From Agriotes lineatus (taxonomy: Eukaryota > Arthropoda > Insecta > Coleoptera > Elateridae), in assembly GCA_940337035.1 (NCBI GenBank), contig CALNHX010007632.1, positions 1 through 64,000 on the forward strand: a stretch of 64,000 nt of DNA, in the 5' to 3' direction. The position numbers were made by a program, and so were the translations under genes. Shown here one piece after another: positions 13,123 through 24,395 of this stretch (the stretch's first letter is position 1; each line of letters starts with the position of its first letter). The notes beneath the pieces were generated by a model. It did not search any database. It was not told the origin of the DNA and saw only the letters and a list, made by a program, of their open reading frames with translations.

Positions 13123-13904
13123 TCGATTGTCCCACTCGAGTTCCCTTTCTTTTGGGAGGGCCGAAATCGAGACAAACCGGAAACGGGGCCAAAGGTAGCA
13201 ATTTGTCCCCAGGGGTTCGTCTTGGTCCACTGTTCGCAGCCGTAGTGATCGATCTCCCTGCAATGTTTAATACTAACAGTAATAAGTAAAGCGAAAAATT
13301 CGGACACGCAGTAGTAACGGCCCCCAGGGATTTGCGCGACATTTTTGCGGAAGGGTTTGTCTCGCTTGTCAAAGAGCAGAGGACACGCACACACTCACTC
13401 AGATGTTTACTAAATGCGGCTCTCGAGCTTTTGTAATGCTTTTGTAGTGGACATCAAATGGGTGCTTACAGATACGATGAAAGGTCTGAATGCCAATTAG
13501 AATCCATCCCTCCTTGATGGGCCTTTTGAGGCACAACAAGAGATTTGCTTGTAATTACACGGTTTGGCTTCTAAGTAAAATAATAAACAGAACTGAAATC
13601 ATTTTTGTGGATGATTAAGCACAGTTATTGTTTGAGTCATAGGCTGTAATTTTGATGCAAAATTAGATATGTTAAAATTGCGAGGGTTGAGAAGACCTTG
13701 GTTATCTTATAACGCTGATGTTATCACCGAAATGTTACAATGAGGTTTTGCTATGGTTCCAAAGAGTGTTTTAACTACCACTGCACATTGTCTTTAATTC
13801 AAAATAGTATTTCATTTGCAGAAAAAAAAATCCTTTCAATAATTCTTTTGGTATTTATTACTACTGAATTGCATATATGCAAATGGAATTCATATTTCCT
13901 ATCT
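13123..13904. other. No gene seen; first part GC-richer
   Basis: Open frames on both strands over 13082-13394 overlap one another and have no family resemblance. I judge them composition artefacts of a GC-richer patch. Confidence 0.45.
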
Positions 13905-14330
13905 TTGCAAAATGTATTAGAAAGCTTAGGTAAACTTTATAAAACTTTGGTAACCTCTGGTACCCTATGAAACCCTTTAATAGTCGTCTGAAACTCTAAT
14001 AATGTTTAAGAACATTTTTGCTAATCTATAGTAAGTAATGCAGATGATATTATTATTAGCAAATTTCTGACAATCGTTGAAAATTTTTGGTAAAATATTT
14101 GGTAATCGTATAGGTGTATCGAATATTGTAGATACATCTTTGGCTACCTCTAATACTGTACCTATGTAAATTGGTGGTACTCTGTAATTATCTTTTTAAA
14201 TGTCTGGTAATATTTGGGAATCGTAAGTATTCTGTGGTAATCTTTAGACACATTTGGTAAACTCTAGTAACCTGTAGATATGTTTGTTATTCTTGGGTAA
14301 TTTAAAAGATGTTTGGTAAATAAGGTTTAA
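13905..14330. repeat. Second, more diverged satellite block
   Basis: It uses the same short words as the main array (GGTAATCTTT, CTCTGGTA, TTTGGTAAT, AATATCTGG-like), spaced every 10-20 bp, but monomer boundaries can no longer be drawn. It is probably an older outlier of the 8907-12310 satellite. Confidence 0.6.
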
Positions 14331-14363
14331 CAAAAGTACTGACTACTTCTTAGGTACTTAGGA

Positions 14364-14988
14364 GTTTTTAGGGTTAATTAATCAAAATGGCGCTATGATC
14401 AATCTTCTTTATTCAAACATTAGCTCCACTTTGAGAGCTTCTTCAGGATCAGATTGTGAAGATTATACCATTTCCTCTAACATCAACCAATGAAAAACGG
14501 CAAAATGCATAGTTACGCATGTACTAACTTTTGATAATGTGCGTAGCAACAGTGATAATCATGTCCCTTCTTGACTAGTAACTGATAGTCACATACCTTC
14601 ACAAACATCGCGTTATTTGCTGACAGTACAATTGTTATAACAACCACATTAGCTGTGCTTTTAATATTTATAAATAAACTGTTTAAACGTTGTTTATTGA
14701 CTCGTGATATAATCTAGCCGAATGCAACTCGTGTCTTCTGGATTATCAAATCATTTCTGTTTCCACTCGATATATTGTTTTATATATCTCGTGTTAACAA
14801 GAATGATTATTTGATAATCAAGAACCCACTAGTTGCATTATATATGAAAATATACTGATTGATATAACAACTAATTCGATGCTTTCAGCCAGTATTCGAG
14901 TATTATCTTCACGATTGCATCCTGAAGACGCTCTCAAAGTAGAGTTGATGTTTGAATAAAGACTTGTTTTGATCAATTAACCCAAAAC
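14364..14988. mobile_element. Foldback DNA element with a second inner inverted repeat
   Basis: The left end (14364-14470) and right end (14905-14988) are reverse complements, with CTTTATTCAAACATTAGCTC opposite a matching TGTTTGAATAAAG, and TTTGAGAGCTTCTTCAGGAT opposite ATCCTGAAGACGCTCTCAAA. A separate inner inverted repeat lies at about 14718-14770 and 14800-14850 (GGATTATCAAAT against ATTTGATAATC). It is not centred on the same axis, which suggests nesting or rearrangement. No coding capacity. Confidence 0.7.
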
Positions 14989-15277
14989 CGTGTGGTAAAT
15001 ATGTATTCATCTCTAGAGATGTTATACAGTGTACTTCTTAAATTATATTTAGATTTACATAAAACGCATATGACTTTGTATGCTTCTTAAAATTTCACAG
15101 ATACAACTGTTAACTGCACAAAAAAATATGGAACACCTGATGCTTGGTCTTTTGTAGCATTTCATAAAAATAATTTGCCCTTAATTTTTAATATGCAATA
15201 TACTATATAACATTGTTTAATACTGGTCTTATATTTCTATTGTGTTAACGTTGCATTAGGCTTTCTATCTCTAAGGA

Positions 15278-15630
15278 GGCAGGCTCCATAGCTCAGTGGT
15301 TAAGCATTCTGGCTACTGATATAAGGGTCGAGAATTCGATCCCCGATCCCGGTGAGTTCTTTAAAAAAAAATTTAAATGCGGATGAAAACCTCTACAGAA
15401 TGCCATCATTCGGAAGTGATGTAAAGCCATGGGTCCCATGTTACTACGATGTGTAGTATGCAACAGATCCCTTGCTTGGGTTGGAACTCCTTAGTCTCGG
15501 CAAAATTTTAATAAGGTACCTGGTACTCTGTATGCCTAGACCTTGTGCACAGGGTTGGCAAAAATGGCCTATGAAGGCGTACTTGCTCGACATCAGTCTC
15601 CCCACAACAAATACTAATACTAAAATACTA
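15278..15630 (+). mobile_element. tRNA-derived SINE with target-site duplication
   Basis: The head (15278-15355) is tRNA-like, with an A box in TAGCTCAGTGGTTAAGC and a B box in GAATTCGATCCCCG. It is followed by a body of about 250 bp and a short-unit tail built on ATACTA. Perfect 11-bp duplications ATCTCTAAGGA flank it at 15267-15277 and 15631-15641, showing insertion by target-primed reverse transcription. A body fragment of the same family, without the head, is at 35405-35560. This is a Pol III-transcribed non-autonomous retroelement, and its LINE partner is not evident. Confidence 0.88.
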
Positions 15631-15952
15631 ATCTCTAAGGAACCATAAAGGAAGTGGAGGAGGAAGGTAAACGCATCTAATCAGCATAGATTAAAATTAA
15701 TGAGTAGATGTAAAAGTAGGTACTTGTATGTTTATGAATCATACTGCAAGCTTCCACTATGTATGAAAGCGACATGAAGTTATTATTTTTAAAGAAAAGG
15801 ACATTTCCTATGAATAATACATATCGTATGTAAATACGAGATATGTGTAAATATTGATGCTAATTGACATAGCAACAATATCTTGTAAAATCCAAATATC
15901 ATTACAATGTAAAGTAAAATGTAGCGTGAGAGTACCTATATACATCGAAGCC

Positions 15953-17180
15953 GGACATCTCGGCGCCAGCCAATTCGGCGCAGAGCCATCTCGGCGCAGA
16001 GCCATCTCGGCGCAGAATTGGTTTAGAAAAATTTACACAAAAAAGTCGGCATCAAATGGGAAACATTTTTATTTTTGCTTTTCAAAAAATCTTTTTAAGG
16101 CAATAATTTGTGCTTGACTAAAAACCTATTTAGTCCGTATTAGAGATATTGAGGAGTGATTTTTTACTTAATTAGAAAATGGTTTTTCGAAATTGTGTAA
16201 ATCCAAAAAGTGCTATTTTTTGGAAATTAAACAAGATTTCAATGAGATTTTTATTGTGTGTTAGTTTTAGCTGACTGAACAATCTCAAGGCCACAAAACC
16301 ACTTTTTCTCTATCTTGGCTAGTATATGCATTTTTCCTAATGATTTTTAACAAATGTAGAATTTTACTGATAACGGAAGTCACGTGACAATTTTTGTGTG
16401 GTCCATTTGTAATCACTTTTCAACCACTTCTGGCCGCCAATGTTTGATTTTTCAAAAAACTCTAAATAAAAAAGTTTTCCGTTTGATGCCAGCTTTTTAG
16501 CGATCGCTGATCGCTGTATGGGTTTGTATTTAACTTTGGTAAATTAATTGTATTTGCCTAAAAGAAAGGATTATAATATACAGATACCTTATTCATTTTA
16601 TTACTGCAGATTATGTTCAATCATGGTAATCTATTCTTAATTGAAATTTTAAAGGCTTATTCAACTGTAATGTAAAGTTTTTGATGTGGCAGTAGAAGTT
16701 GCAAACTTATAATGTTTTACTAATAAATTAAACGAAAGATCAAATATAATGATTATATTAAAAACAATATGTAAAATGTATAATACAGATAAGTAACTCA
16801 TACATATAAATTTAAAATTATAAATAAACTTAATTACTGATAAAATGTATATAGTACATAATAATACATATCAATGTAATTCACAATTGTGTCCAATACC
16901 ACGTAAAAAAGTTATGTAATTATTCCTGTTGTAAGTTTGAACTAACCTCAAAATCCTGACATCCAATTCCCGATACTTCCTCTTTTTTGCTGGTTTCATT
17001 ATTTGTTTATAATGATTTCCTTACGTAGTGCACACTGTAGTTTGCGAATTTGAATTCGGCGGCGAGATGGACTTGCGCCGAATTGGCTGGCGCCGAGATG
17101 ACTGCGCGCCGAGTTGTCCCGGCGGCGCCCAGCTGGTCACGCGTCGAGATGGCGGAGCCGAAGTGCCGGCCGAGATGTTC
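15953..17180. mobile_element. GC-rich-TIR non-autonomous DNA transposon
   Basis: The left arm (15953-16018) has tandem units of the type CATCTCGGCGCAGAGC. The right arm (17040-17180) is the reverse complement of the same vocabulary. ATCTCGGCGCCAGCCAATTC occurs on the left, with its inverse (GAATTGGCTGGCGCCGAGAT) on the right. Termini read GGACATCTCGGC and, inverted, GAACATCTCGGC. The 1-kb AT-rich interior has no gene. Superfamily is unknown. Open frames across the right arm (17028-17256) are GC artefacts. Confidence 0.75.
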
Positions 17181-17679
17181 TACACCCTATATATATTGCA
17201 CTGGCTACCCTTTTGTTGTGCCTTTAAATATGCATCCTTTTAAATATTGGTGTTAATTAGGTATTTTAAATTATTATTAATTGCCCTCCTTGAATAATAA
17301 TGTCAATTATTTCTTTTTATGATGAAACTCTTACAGGGGTGGGATCTGTTATCTAGTTACTTGATACTGAAAAATTGATCTTCCAATATTTTAAAACCTC
17401 ATTCAAATCACGACAGCAACCTATGTGATATCTGCAACTCTACCCCTTCAGTCTTTCTACTGCAATGCACACCTCTCAAACAGAATACTCGATCCTACTA
17501 CACAGCAGCAAGAAATATCGAACTCTCGTTAGCTATCAGCAAACCTGGACCTCCAGCTGTCATAGACCACTGCTACCTGGTACGCTGCTTCACTCCAATA
17601 TGTTACCCCTTTGGAAGCTCCACTCAAGAACACATATCCTTGCGTAATCCCATTTTACTCCCGTCAGATGTCAAATTTA

Positions 17680-18770
17680 ATCTATACATATATAAAGGAA
17701 ACTCACAACCCTGACTAATCAACGCACAGCCGTAACCACTGGTACTAGGAACTTGAAATTTGGGTGGAAGGTTCAATTTGTTGCGTAAGGTAGTGCTAAG
17801 AAGGGATTTTTTGAAATTCGACCTCTAAGGGGGTGAAAAAAGGTAAAATGTGTTTTCACGAATTCCTCAATATCTCGTAGGTCCGATGAGATATCGACTT
17901 GGTATTTACTTGCAACGATTGTCAATGCAAATGCCTAGAAACGTATTTCAGGATTTTGTCCTAATCAACCCCTAAAGGAGCAAATCTGGATTCGGGGTGA
18001 ATTAAAGAACCCTTCGTATCTCCTATGTTTATTGAGTTAGAACTTTGTTTTTGACATGTAGATGTCTTTATAAAATATTTAAAAAGTGGTCAGGAATTTT
18101 GAAAAATTTACCCCTAAGGGGGTGAAAAGGGGTAAAGTATATTTTCACGAATTCCTCAATATCGCTTAAACCCAGTAAGCTATCGACTAGGTGTTTGCAT
18201 GCATAGGTATCCAAATAAAATGTCTAAAAACACATTTCAGAATTTTGCCCTAATCAACCCTTAAATGTGCGAATCTGTATTCGGCGTGAATGATAGAACC
18301 ACTTGTATCTCTTGTATTTGTTGAGTTAGAGCATTCTTTTTAAGCATATAGATGTGTTTTTCAAATCTTTAGAAAGGGGTTTTAGGGTTTTTTTAACTTC
18401 CACCCCTAAAGAGGTAAAAAGGGAAAACTGAAAAGGGGTAGAAGGTTAATATTTTTGTTTTTCGCTCTGGGTTCATTTCAAGATAAAACGGTCTGAACGA
18501 ATTTTCCGAAATGTCACCCCTAAGGGGTGAAAAGGGGTAAACTGTGTTTTCACGAATTTCTCAAAATGTCTTAGAATAAAATAAAAGGATTTCGGAAAAT
18601 CCACCCCCAAGTTGTGAAAACAGGTATCCTGCTATAATTTATGAATACAACATTTTATAAGTACATATACTTTTGATTTTATCTCATTATCATACTAAAA
18701 CTATAATTTTATCAATCTATACAAGGGGAACGACAATTACATACACATTTCCAGGGGGTACGTGAAACAT
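17680..18770 (+). mobile_element. Helitron-like element with ~291-bp internal tandem repeats
   Basis: The left end has the sequence AATCAACGCACAGCCGTAAC, which I associate from memory with arthropod Helitron-type repeats (unverified). The body has about three units of about 291 bp. The phrase CTAAGGGGGTGAAAA with GGGTAAA and TTTTCACGAATTCCTCAATA recurs from 17824 and 18114, with degenerate copies at 18406 and 18519. No Rep/helicase gene is present. The exact ends are uncertain. Confidence 0.5.
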
Positions 18771-19569
18771 AAAAGAGTTAAGTTTTTTCGAAAGAACATT
18801 GTTTCCATTTATCCTACAATATTGTTTTGCGGCCTTAGTTTAGCGTATTGTGTGACGGGGAGGCACTCCAGGATTTATTTAAGATTTAGAAGAGAAGAAA
18901 ACATTTGTAGTCCATTAGAAGAACGGGCATCTTGCTAGTTTAAAATAAAGCTGACCCAGTATGCCTCTTTAATATTCTACTTGTATGTTACAATTCTTCT
19001 GTGCATTAGTTTCGTCGACTATTTAGCAGTAATCTTCTTCAGTTAATTCTTCTTCTTATGCTTGTTCTTTTAAAATTGAATTTTTATAGCACCACGTAAA
19101 TTTCGTTAATATCCCCTATTTATCCCAACCATAAATAGAAATAAACAGGGTTATCTTCCATATTTTTTTAATGATACCAAATTATTTAATACATGTTTTC
19201 AGTTTATTTTTACTCTCTCTAAAACAATTTTCTTCACTACCCCATATTATTATTGATGCCTTCTATTATATTCTTATTTGATATTAACCTACTTAATTCT
19301 ACCCTTATTAGAATTTTACAATTGTCATTGATTCTTAAACCGTATTTTAAATATTTTATTTATTTTTTTACCACCTGTAACATTCCTATAGCTATCTTCC
19401 AAATACTAATTTGCCTTATCTCAGATTTATTCAGGGAACTATTTAAACATCATCAACTATTACAATGAGTTGATATGGGTTGTAATAACATCCCAATTTC
19501 TTTAACAAATTTTTATTTAAACCACGAGCATAATGTAGTCGTATCATAACAGAATATATATCCAAGGTT
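18771..19569. other. No gene seen
   Basis: AT-rich DNA with no recognisable features. Confidence 0.4.
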
Positions 19570-19925
19570 AGAGCGCTTGTCTACGCTTTCCGGTTTCTAC
19601 TTTTCATCTTTTCCTGTCCGTCCAATCGCCTTCATTTAATTGTCATTCGGACATTGCTCTTGTGTGTTTCTGGGTCGTCCACGTTTTTTTTTCGAATGGT
19701 ATCCAGCTCATTATTTGTTTAGGCAATCGTTCTTCCCCGATTCTTTGGACGTGTCCATACCATGTAAGCTGTTTTCTACGTATCTCGTCTACTATAGTTT
19801 TGTCTACTTGCATCGTCTCCCTTATTGCTTTGTACCTTCAATGCTAATAACTTTTTCCCACAAATTTTTTAGATTTTATTCTGTCATGGAAGCTCTTACA
19901 AAATTTCAAGTGTCTTTGTAAACAG
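19570..19925 (-). pseudogene. LINE C-terminal fragment (antisense)
   Basis: The minus-strand frame reads DEIRRKQLTWYGHVQRIGEE, followed by LPKQI and then KKRGRPRNT. This is the conserved C-terminal 'WxGHVxRmxxxRLpkq ... RGRPrktW' signature of RTE-like LINEs. Nothing of the RT palm is attached, so only the last roughly 90 codons survive. Confidence 0.7.
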
Positions 19926-20149
19926 TTTCAATAACCTTATAAGTACGAGTACACATGATATATTCTCTTCATTTGAATTTCTTCTATCAGCCCAATAAAT
20001 ACTTTTTATGCATTTCTATAACAGCCAATTCGTCAAAAGATATTTAAAAACAGCAACTACAACCGGGGAAATAGTTTTACCTTTTTAATGGTAAAAATCA
20101 AGAACTGTGTTCTCGATTCACAACGAGAAATGTCGTGAAAATTAAGGCA

Positions 20150-20425
20150 AGACCAGAAATTGCCATCATAACAAGAGATCTTGTCAACTGGTAGCGTAAG
20201 TTTCAACGTAACAACATTCAACAAAATGAGTTAGCGTTTATTAGATCTATAAAGTATCATTGTGCAAGATTAATGTTCGGCCGTGCTCGAGACTTTCCTC
20301 ATATTCCTCAAACATTTCTTACAGACCGTTATGCAATTAACTACTGCAACGATCAGAGCATTAAAAACAAATTCCCATATCCAGGTGTTTTCTGCCTGCA
20401 ATAAATTGAAATAAATCGATTATGT
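20150..20425 (+). repeat. Diverged repeat related to 12830-12967
   Basis: Shares several 12-20-bp blocks with 12830-12967 (see there). It ends about 200 bp upstream of the wg exon acceptor site. Confidence 0.6.
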
Positions 20426-20627
20426 TAATAAATACTTGGAAAATAATGGAGTCATTGTTACATTAATTAATTGCACACCTGCAGAGCTCCTTTAAACGTA
20501 ATTAGACAATTAAGAGGTAAATTCCTGCAATTAGTTGTCACCTGCAGAAAAACCTCAAACTCAATGCTGTGCAGCAGCGGCAGGTGGCCGCATTATTTTC
20601 CAACCTTTCACCCGGTTTTCTTTGCAG

Positions 20628-20926
20628 GATGCAGAGAAACTGCCTTCATCTACGCAATCACCAGTGCGGCGGTGACGCACGCAATCGCGAGGGCCTGCAG
20701 CGAGGGGGCCATCGAAACGTGCAACTGCGACTACAGCCACCACAAGAGCCGCCCCCGGATCTCGGGAAACTCGGCCGTCTCTGGCGTCCGGGACTGGGAA
20801 TGGGGTGGCTGTTCAGACAACATCGGCTTCGGCTTCAAGTTCAGCAGAGAATTCGTGGACACCGGCGAGAGGGGCCGAAATCTGCGGGAAAAAATGAATT
20901 TGCATAACAACGAGGCTGGAAGAATG
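20628..20926 (+). CDS. wg: wingless/Wnt1 internal coding exon
   Basis: This exon encodes about 100 residues of the secreted Wnt1 ligand, the lipid-modified morphogen that signals through Frizzled and Arrow. It starts after a pyrimidine tract and AG at 20626-20627, in phase 1 (the first codon, Gly, is split). It ends with ATG before GTAAGT at 20927, in phase 0. Diagnostic stretches are CRETAFIYAITSAAVTHAIA, RACSEGAIETCNCDYSHHKS and GVRDWEWGGCSDNIGFGFKF, then SREFVDTGERGRNLREKMNL. These match the Wnt1 subfamily rather than other Wnts. Cysteines of the Wnt N-terminal domain are retained. The exon is GC-richer than its neighbours and shows no lesion. The exon(s) upstream were not located in this window. 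Confidence 0.95.
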
Positions 20927-22136
20927 GTAAGTGTAGCTGGAAGGTATTCTACCTTTCCAGAACGAGTTCCGTAAAAGCGATGCAACCTGTCCGAAAGGAT
21001 TTAATCGCTGCTTTGTGAAATCTTATTCAACCCTCGTTCTTTACGTACATACTAACAGCTAGAACATATGTACCCAGGGACATTATCTGGTGTAACACGG
21101 TGTTTCGCCACGGGGCGCCTGCGAGACTTCCATGAGACATGTGTGCTCTATGGGGTGCCACATTACATGGCCATAGCGCTATTCTTGTATGCGACATCGA
21201 CCGAATTTAAATTCAACAGCTATTAAGGACAGTGCCATGTAATCTAAACTGCTAACCGCTTCAGAGTGTTTTATTTTTACATTTGTTAACAGATTAATTT
21301 AAATGAATCGACTTTTAAATAAGCTTTGCAGTAACAAATGCACGACTATCAGTATGGTTGACATTCCTTCGCCTTATTTGATTATAATGAATGATGATTA
21401 CCCCTGTCCTCTATGTTAAAATTTGTTCAACACATTTTTTTACTCTACTAATGATATGGAAGACGGAAATAGAGCACTCAGTAGACTTTGAAATCAATAC
21501 TTAAAGATTTATAAATTATGACAGCCATGAACTAGTGATCGTTCATAAAAACAACGCTTACCTGGTAATGATCTATTAATTAGATGTTTTAACTTTGACG
21601 CAGTATATATTCGCAGAAGGCAAGTTTGCCTAATAATTAGCTATCCTTTTTTGCGATACGTTGTAGTATATATCCATTAAGATAATTATATCTATTTTCC
21701 TTGACTAGTATGTTGCAGAAACAGAAGTTCCATAGTTTAGGTTGTATTAGTTTTATACCTCTAGTAGTCAAGTTGAAGATTGTTTTATTACAAGAACATA
21801 TTATTTTAGCAGTATTGCATTTAAAAACGGTTACCTAAGTACATTTTAATAATTCAAAATAATGGAAACCAATAATTGAAGATATGAATGAATAAAAATT
21901 CTTAAGTTTCTCGATCGTTTCACAACCAGTATCTTATATGCTCCTTGAAATTTTGCATTTAATAACGTTGATAATATGCTTATAGCAGATGATCATTTTC
22001 AATATGCGACATAGAACTCACGCATGGCTATCCTTGATAATGACATTACTACAATTCTGACACTTTTGTTTCTGAGTTAATCTCCATTTTTGGTTCTAAT
22101 AGTACACAGAAAAACTCACGTTTCTAAACACATTTT

Positions 22137-22290
22137 AATAATAATAATAATAATAATAATAAATGTCTTTATTACTACAAACGAAACACACTAAAAAGAA
22201 TTGAAATTTATAGTTAGGGCGAGATTCAGTACATATGCCAGTTGAACACCACATATAATGACTAAATCCAAGCAACTAGCATACGTCTGC
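22137..22290 (-). repeat. LINE 3' end (antisense) with (AAT)n tract
   Basis: (AAT)n at about 22137-22163 is followed by AAATGTCTTTATTACTACAA. On the minus strand this reads as a poly(A)-signal-like AATAAAGACATTT ending in (ATT)n, the usual end of CR1/L2-group LINEs. It is only a 3' tail. Confidence 0.5.
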
Positions 22291-22572
22291 TCTTCCATCT
22301 AACCCCAAACTCCGATAGAATCACTTGCAAATTAACTTTGATAATAAATATCATTCTTAAGGATAACCATAGTTAGGTCCTATGTCCCGTATTGAAAATG
22401 ATATCCCAGTATATCAAACGCTATTAAATTTGGAGAGTAAGATAGAGAAAACAATTTGGGAAACCTATTCTTCTTTGCTATTTTTTATATATTATTTTAT
22501 GATGTACTAAACTTAATGTAGATTTTTGCTAACGTATAAAAATGTAGTTTGATATTTTTCTGCTTTGAGTAC

Positions 22573-22597
22573 TTATATATATATATATATATATATT
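22573..22597. repeat. (TA)n microsatellite
   Basis: About twelve TA dinucleotides in an uninterrupted run. Confidence 0.8.
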
Positions 22598-22699
22598 AAA
22601 TGATCTATTTTGGACTATAGAGAATGATCTTTTGTAGCTATAAACTAGAGTTTTAACAGATGATTTAAATATGATATTTTCACAGAGCGTTATGGCAAC

Positions 22700-23040
22700 A
22701 ACTAAAAAAATACGATGATTAAGTATGGAGGCGAATGGGCAATAATACTATTCCAAATTTTATATAGAAAATGTGTAGAGGAAGGAAAAATATCAGTAGT
22801 CTGGTTAAATGCTGTAGTGCGGTCCTCATATTCAAGAAAAGAAATAAACACAAATTGGAGAAATGAGACCCATTAGTCTGCTATTAGCTACTCTTCCCTA
22901 GAATAATAACACAACTACTCATGAACAAACTAGACAGCTGCAAGTCACGATAAGATACTGTTTTTAGAAGAGTATATAAAACCCTTGGCCACTTACAAAC
23001 AATGGGAGTTTTAGTTAAAAAACAGATGAATATTATATAA
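22700..23040 (+). pseudogene. Decayed RTE-like LINE, RT N-terminal part
   Basis: Fragments read as RT block order: YRKCVEEGKISVVWLNAVV, then a Lys-rich turn, then EMRPISLL (from the 'NYRPISLL' motif). Several stops and frameshifts are present. It is one of at least five LINE scraps in the wg intron. Confidence 0.55.
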
Positions 23041-23649
23041 TAACTTGGATGGCAATCTTGGTATATGAAAATTTACAGTGGAATAGGTTATGAATATGCA
23101 CAAATCATCGAATATATAAACAAAAATGCACAAGTACAAATAAAGAATGCACGTGCCTTTGGGGTAACCCAAATGCCAAGAGTTTGTAGATTGCTTCGAG
23201 TGATTAGATTCAGAACATTTTAGTAACTATATAGTTTTTCATATTAGTTAGGTACATGTGTTTGTTGTAAATAAACTTAAATATTAAAACGTATATGCAA
23301 GACAAATAAAATTTTAAAAAATCGAGTTAAGGGATCTGCAGCCCATTCGATACGCCAGTGAAGAAGGTTCTCAGGTCGGAGAGCACACATACAAGAGAAA
23401 AAATGTTTAGGCGAAACTAAACATAAGATTGAAAGAAATAGGTTTAAAGATATATTTTTAAAATCAAAAATTTTACAAACAAAATATCTGCTGTTCAATC
23501 TGCGATTAACTAATCTTTACTGATATCACTTTTATCTACCATGGATACACTAATCTCTTTGTTTTATAAGTTAATATTTACATGAAACCATATCTATATT
23601 TCCCTCTCATTCATATCATACTAAAAGTTGCAACATGTTCTCTTCTCTT

Positions 23650-24060
23650 TTTTTCCTAGAGACGCTTTGTTGAGGTTGGCGACCATTATGTTGTATTCAT
23701 CTCTATATTGCGCCTTGTGAAACAATGTAGGTCTATTTTTTTATGTATCATAGGTTTTAAAGGGTTAATAAATGTCCGAGGAATTCCATTTTTATGTACT
23801 CTCTGTATTTACTAGTTGCGGAAAGCGTAAATAACTGAGGTTTTCAAACATTATACCATTTTTACGTTGAACGTAGTATGTTCATATATATTTTTTAAAA
23901 TGAGCAAATATTTGGAATCGATTCTTGAGTTATTAATTGCTTCCAAGATAACCCAGATTTCGATTTCGAGTCCAAAGCTCTTTGATAGTCAATGAATGCT
24001 AGATGTATAGGAAAATTATATTTTGTAGTTTGCCTTGGAAGATGTCTTCAAACACCTAGC
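23650..24060 (-). pseudogene. Decayed LINE RT fragment (antisense)
   Basis: The minus strand contains FIDYQRALDS (RT block 'F-D-Y-x-K-A-F-D-S') near 23985 and, further along, DEYNIMVANLNKAS near 23670-23715. The latter resembles the 'Y-x-V-x-V-x-N-R-F' segment upstream of RT. It is too broken to classify. Confidence 0.45.
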
Positions 24061-24124
24061 CTGGGAATATATGAGAATAATTATTATCGATGACATATTC
24101 CTCAATCATTTGCGTTTCTTACAA

Positions 24125-24395
24125 CATAGATGCCTAAAAAAGATAGGATTAACGGTAAACATAAATAAATTTAAGATAATGGGTAATAACCAGATTGCAA
24201 TAGACTAGCAAATGGTAGAAAAGTAGAAGAATATGTATATATTTTGAACACGCTCTAAACTTGAGAAAAGAAAAGCAAACGTTAGAAATAAAAAGAAGAA
24301 GAGTGTACCCATAAATATAATAATGAAGGTTTATGAAACCTGCTTCTACCTGTGATAACATATGGACTACAAACTGAAACAAGTCGTTTGGTAGC
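24125..24395 (+). pseudogene. Decayed LINE RT thumb/C-terminal fragment
   Basis: The frame reads KKIGLTVNINKFKIMGNN ('GL-x-IN-x-x-KTK-x-M' motif) and then a segment like 'K-x-K-V-Y-x-T-C-x-x-x-x-x-TYG'. It is in opposite orientation to the preceding fragment and may be a second insertion or an inverted piece. Confidence 0.5.

Noticed and set aside
13082..13394. Two overlapping ~100-codon minus-strand frames
   Set aside because: No conserved motifs, two frames open over the same bases, and no splice or start context.
15282..15355. Possible functional tRNA gene
   Set aside because: It is the head of a SINE with TSDs and body; the cloverleaf is imperfect.
17028..17256. GC-rich overlapping open frames
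   Set aside because: They lie in the TIR of a DNA element with repeated CTCGGCGC words, in two frames at once.
1..20600. Upstream wg exons (signal peptide and N-terminal Wnt domain)
   Set aside because: I looked for Cys/Trp-rich Wnt N-terminal motifs with splice sites on the + strand and found none that I could support.
20561..20985. Other-frame and antisense open frames over the wg exon
   Set aside because: They are shadows of the GC-rich conserved exon; only the frame with Wnt motifs and matching splice phases is real.
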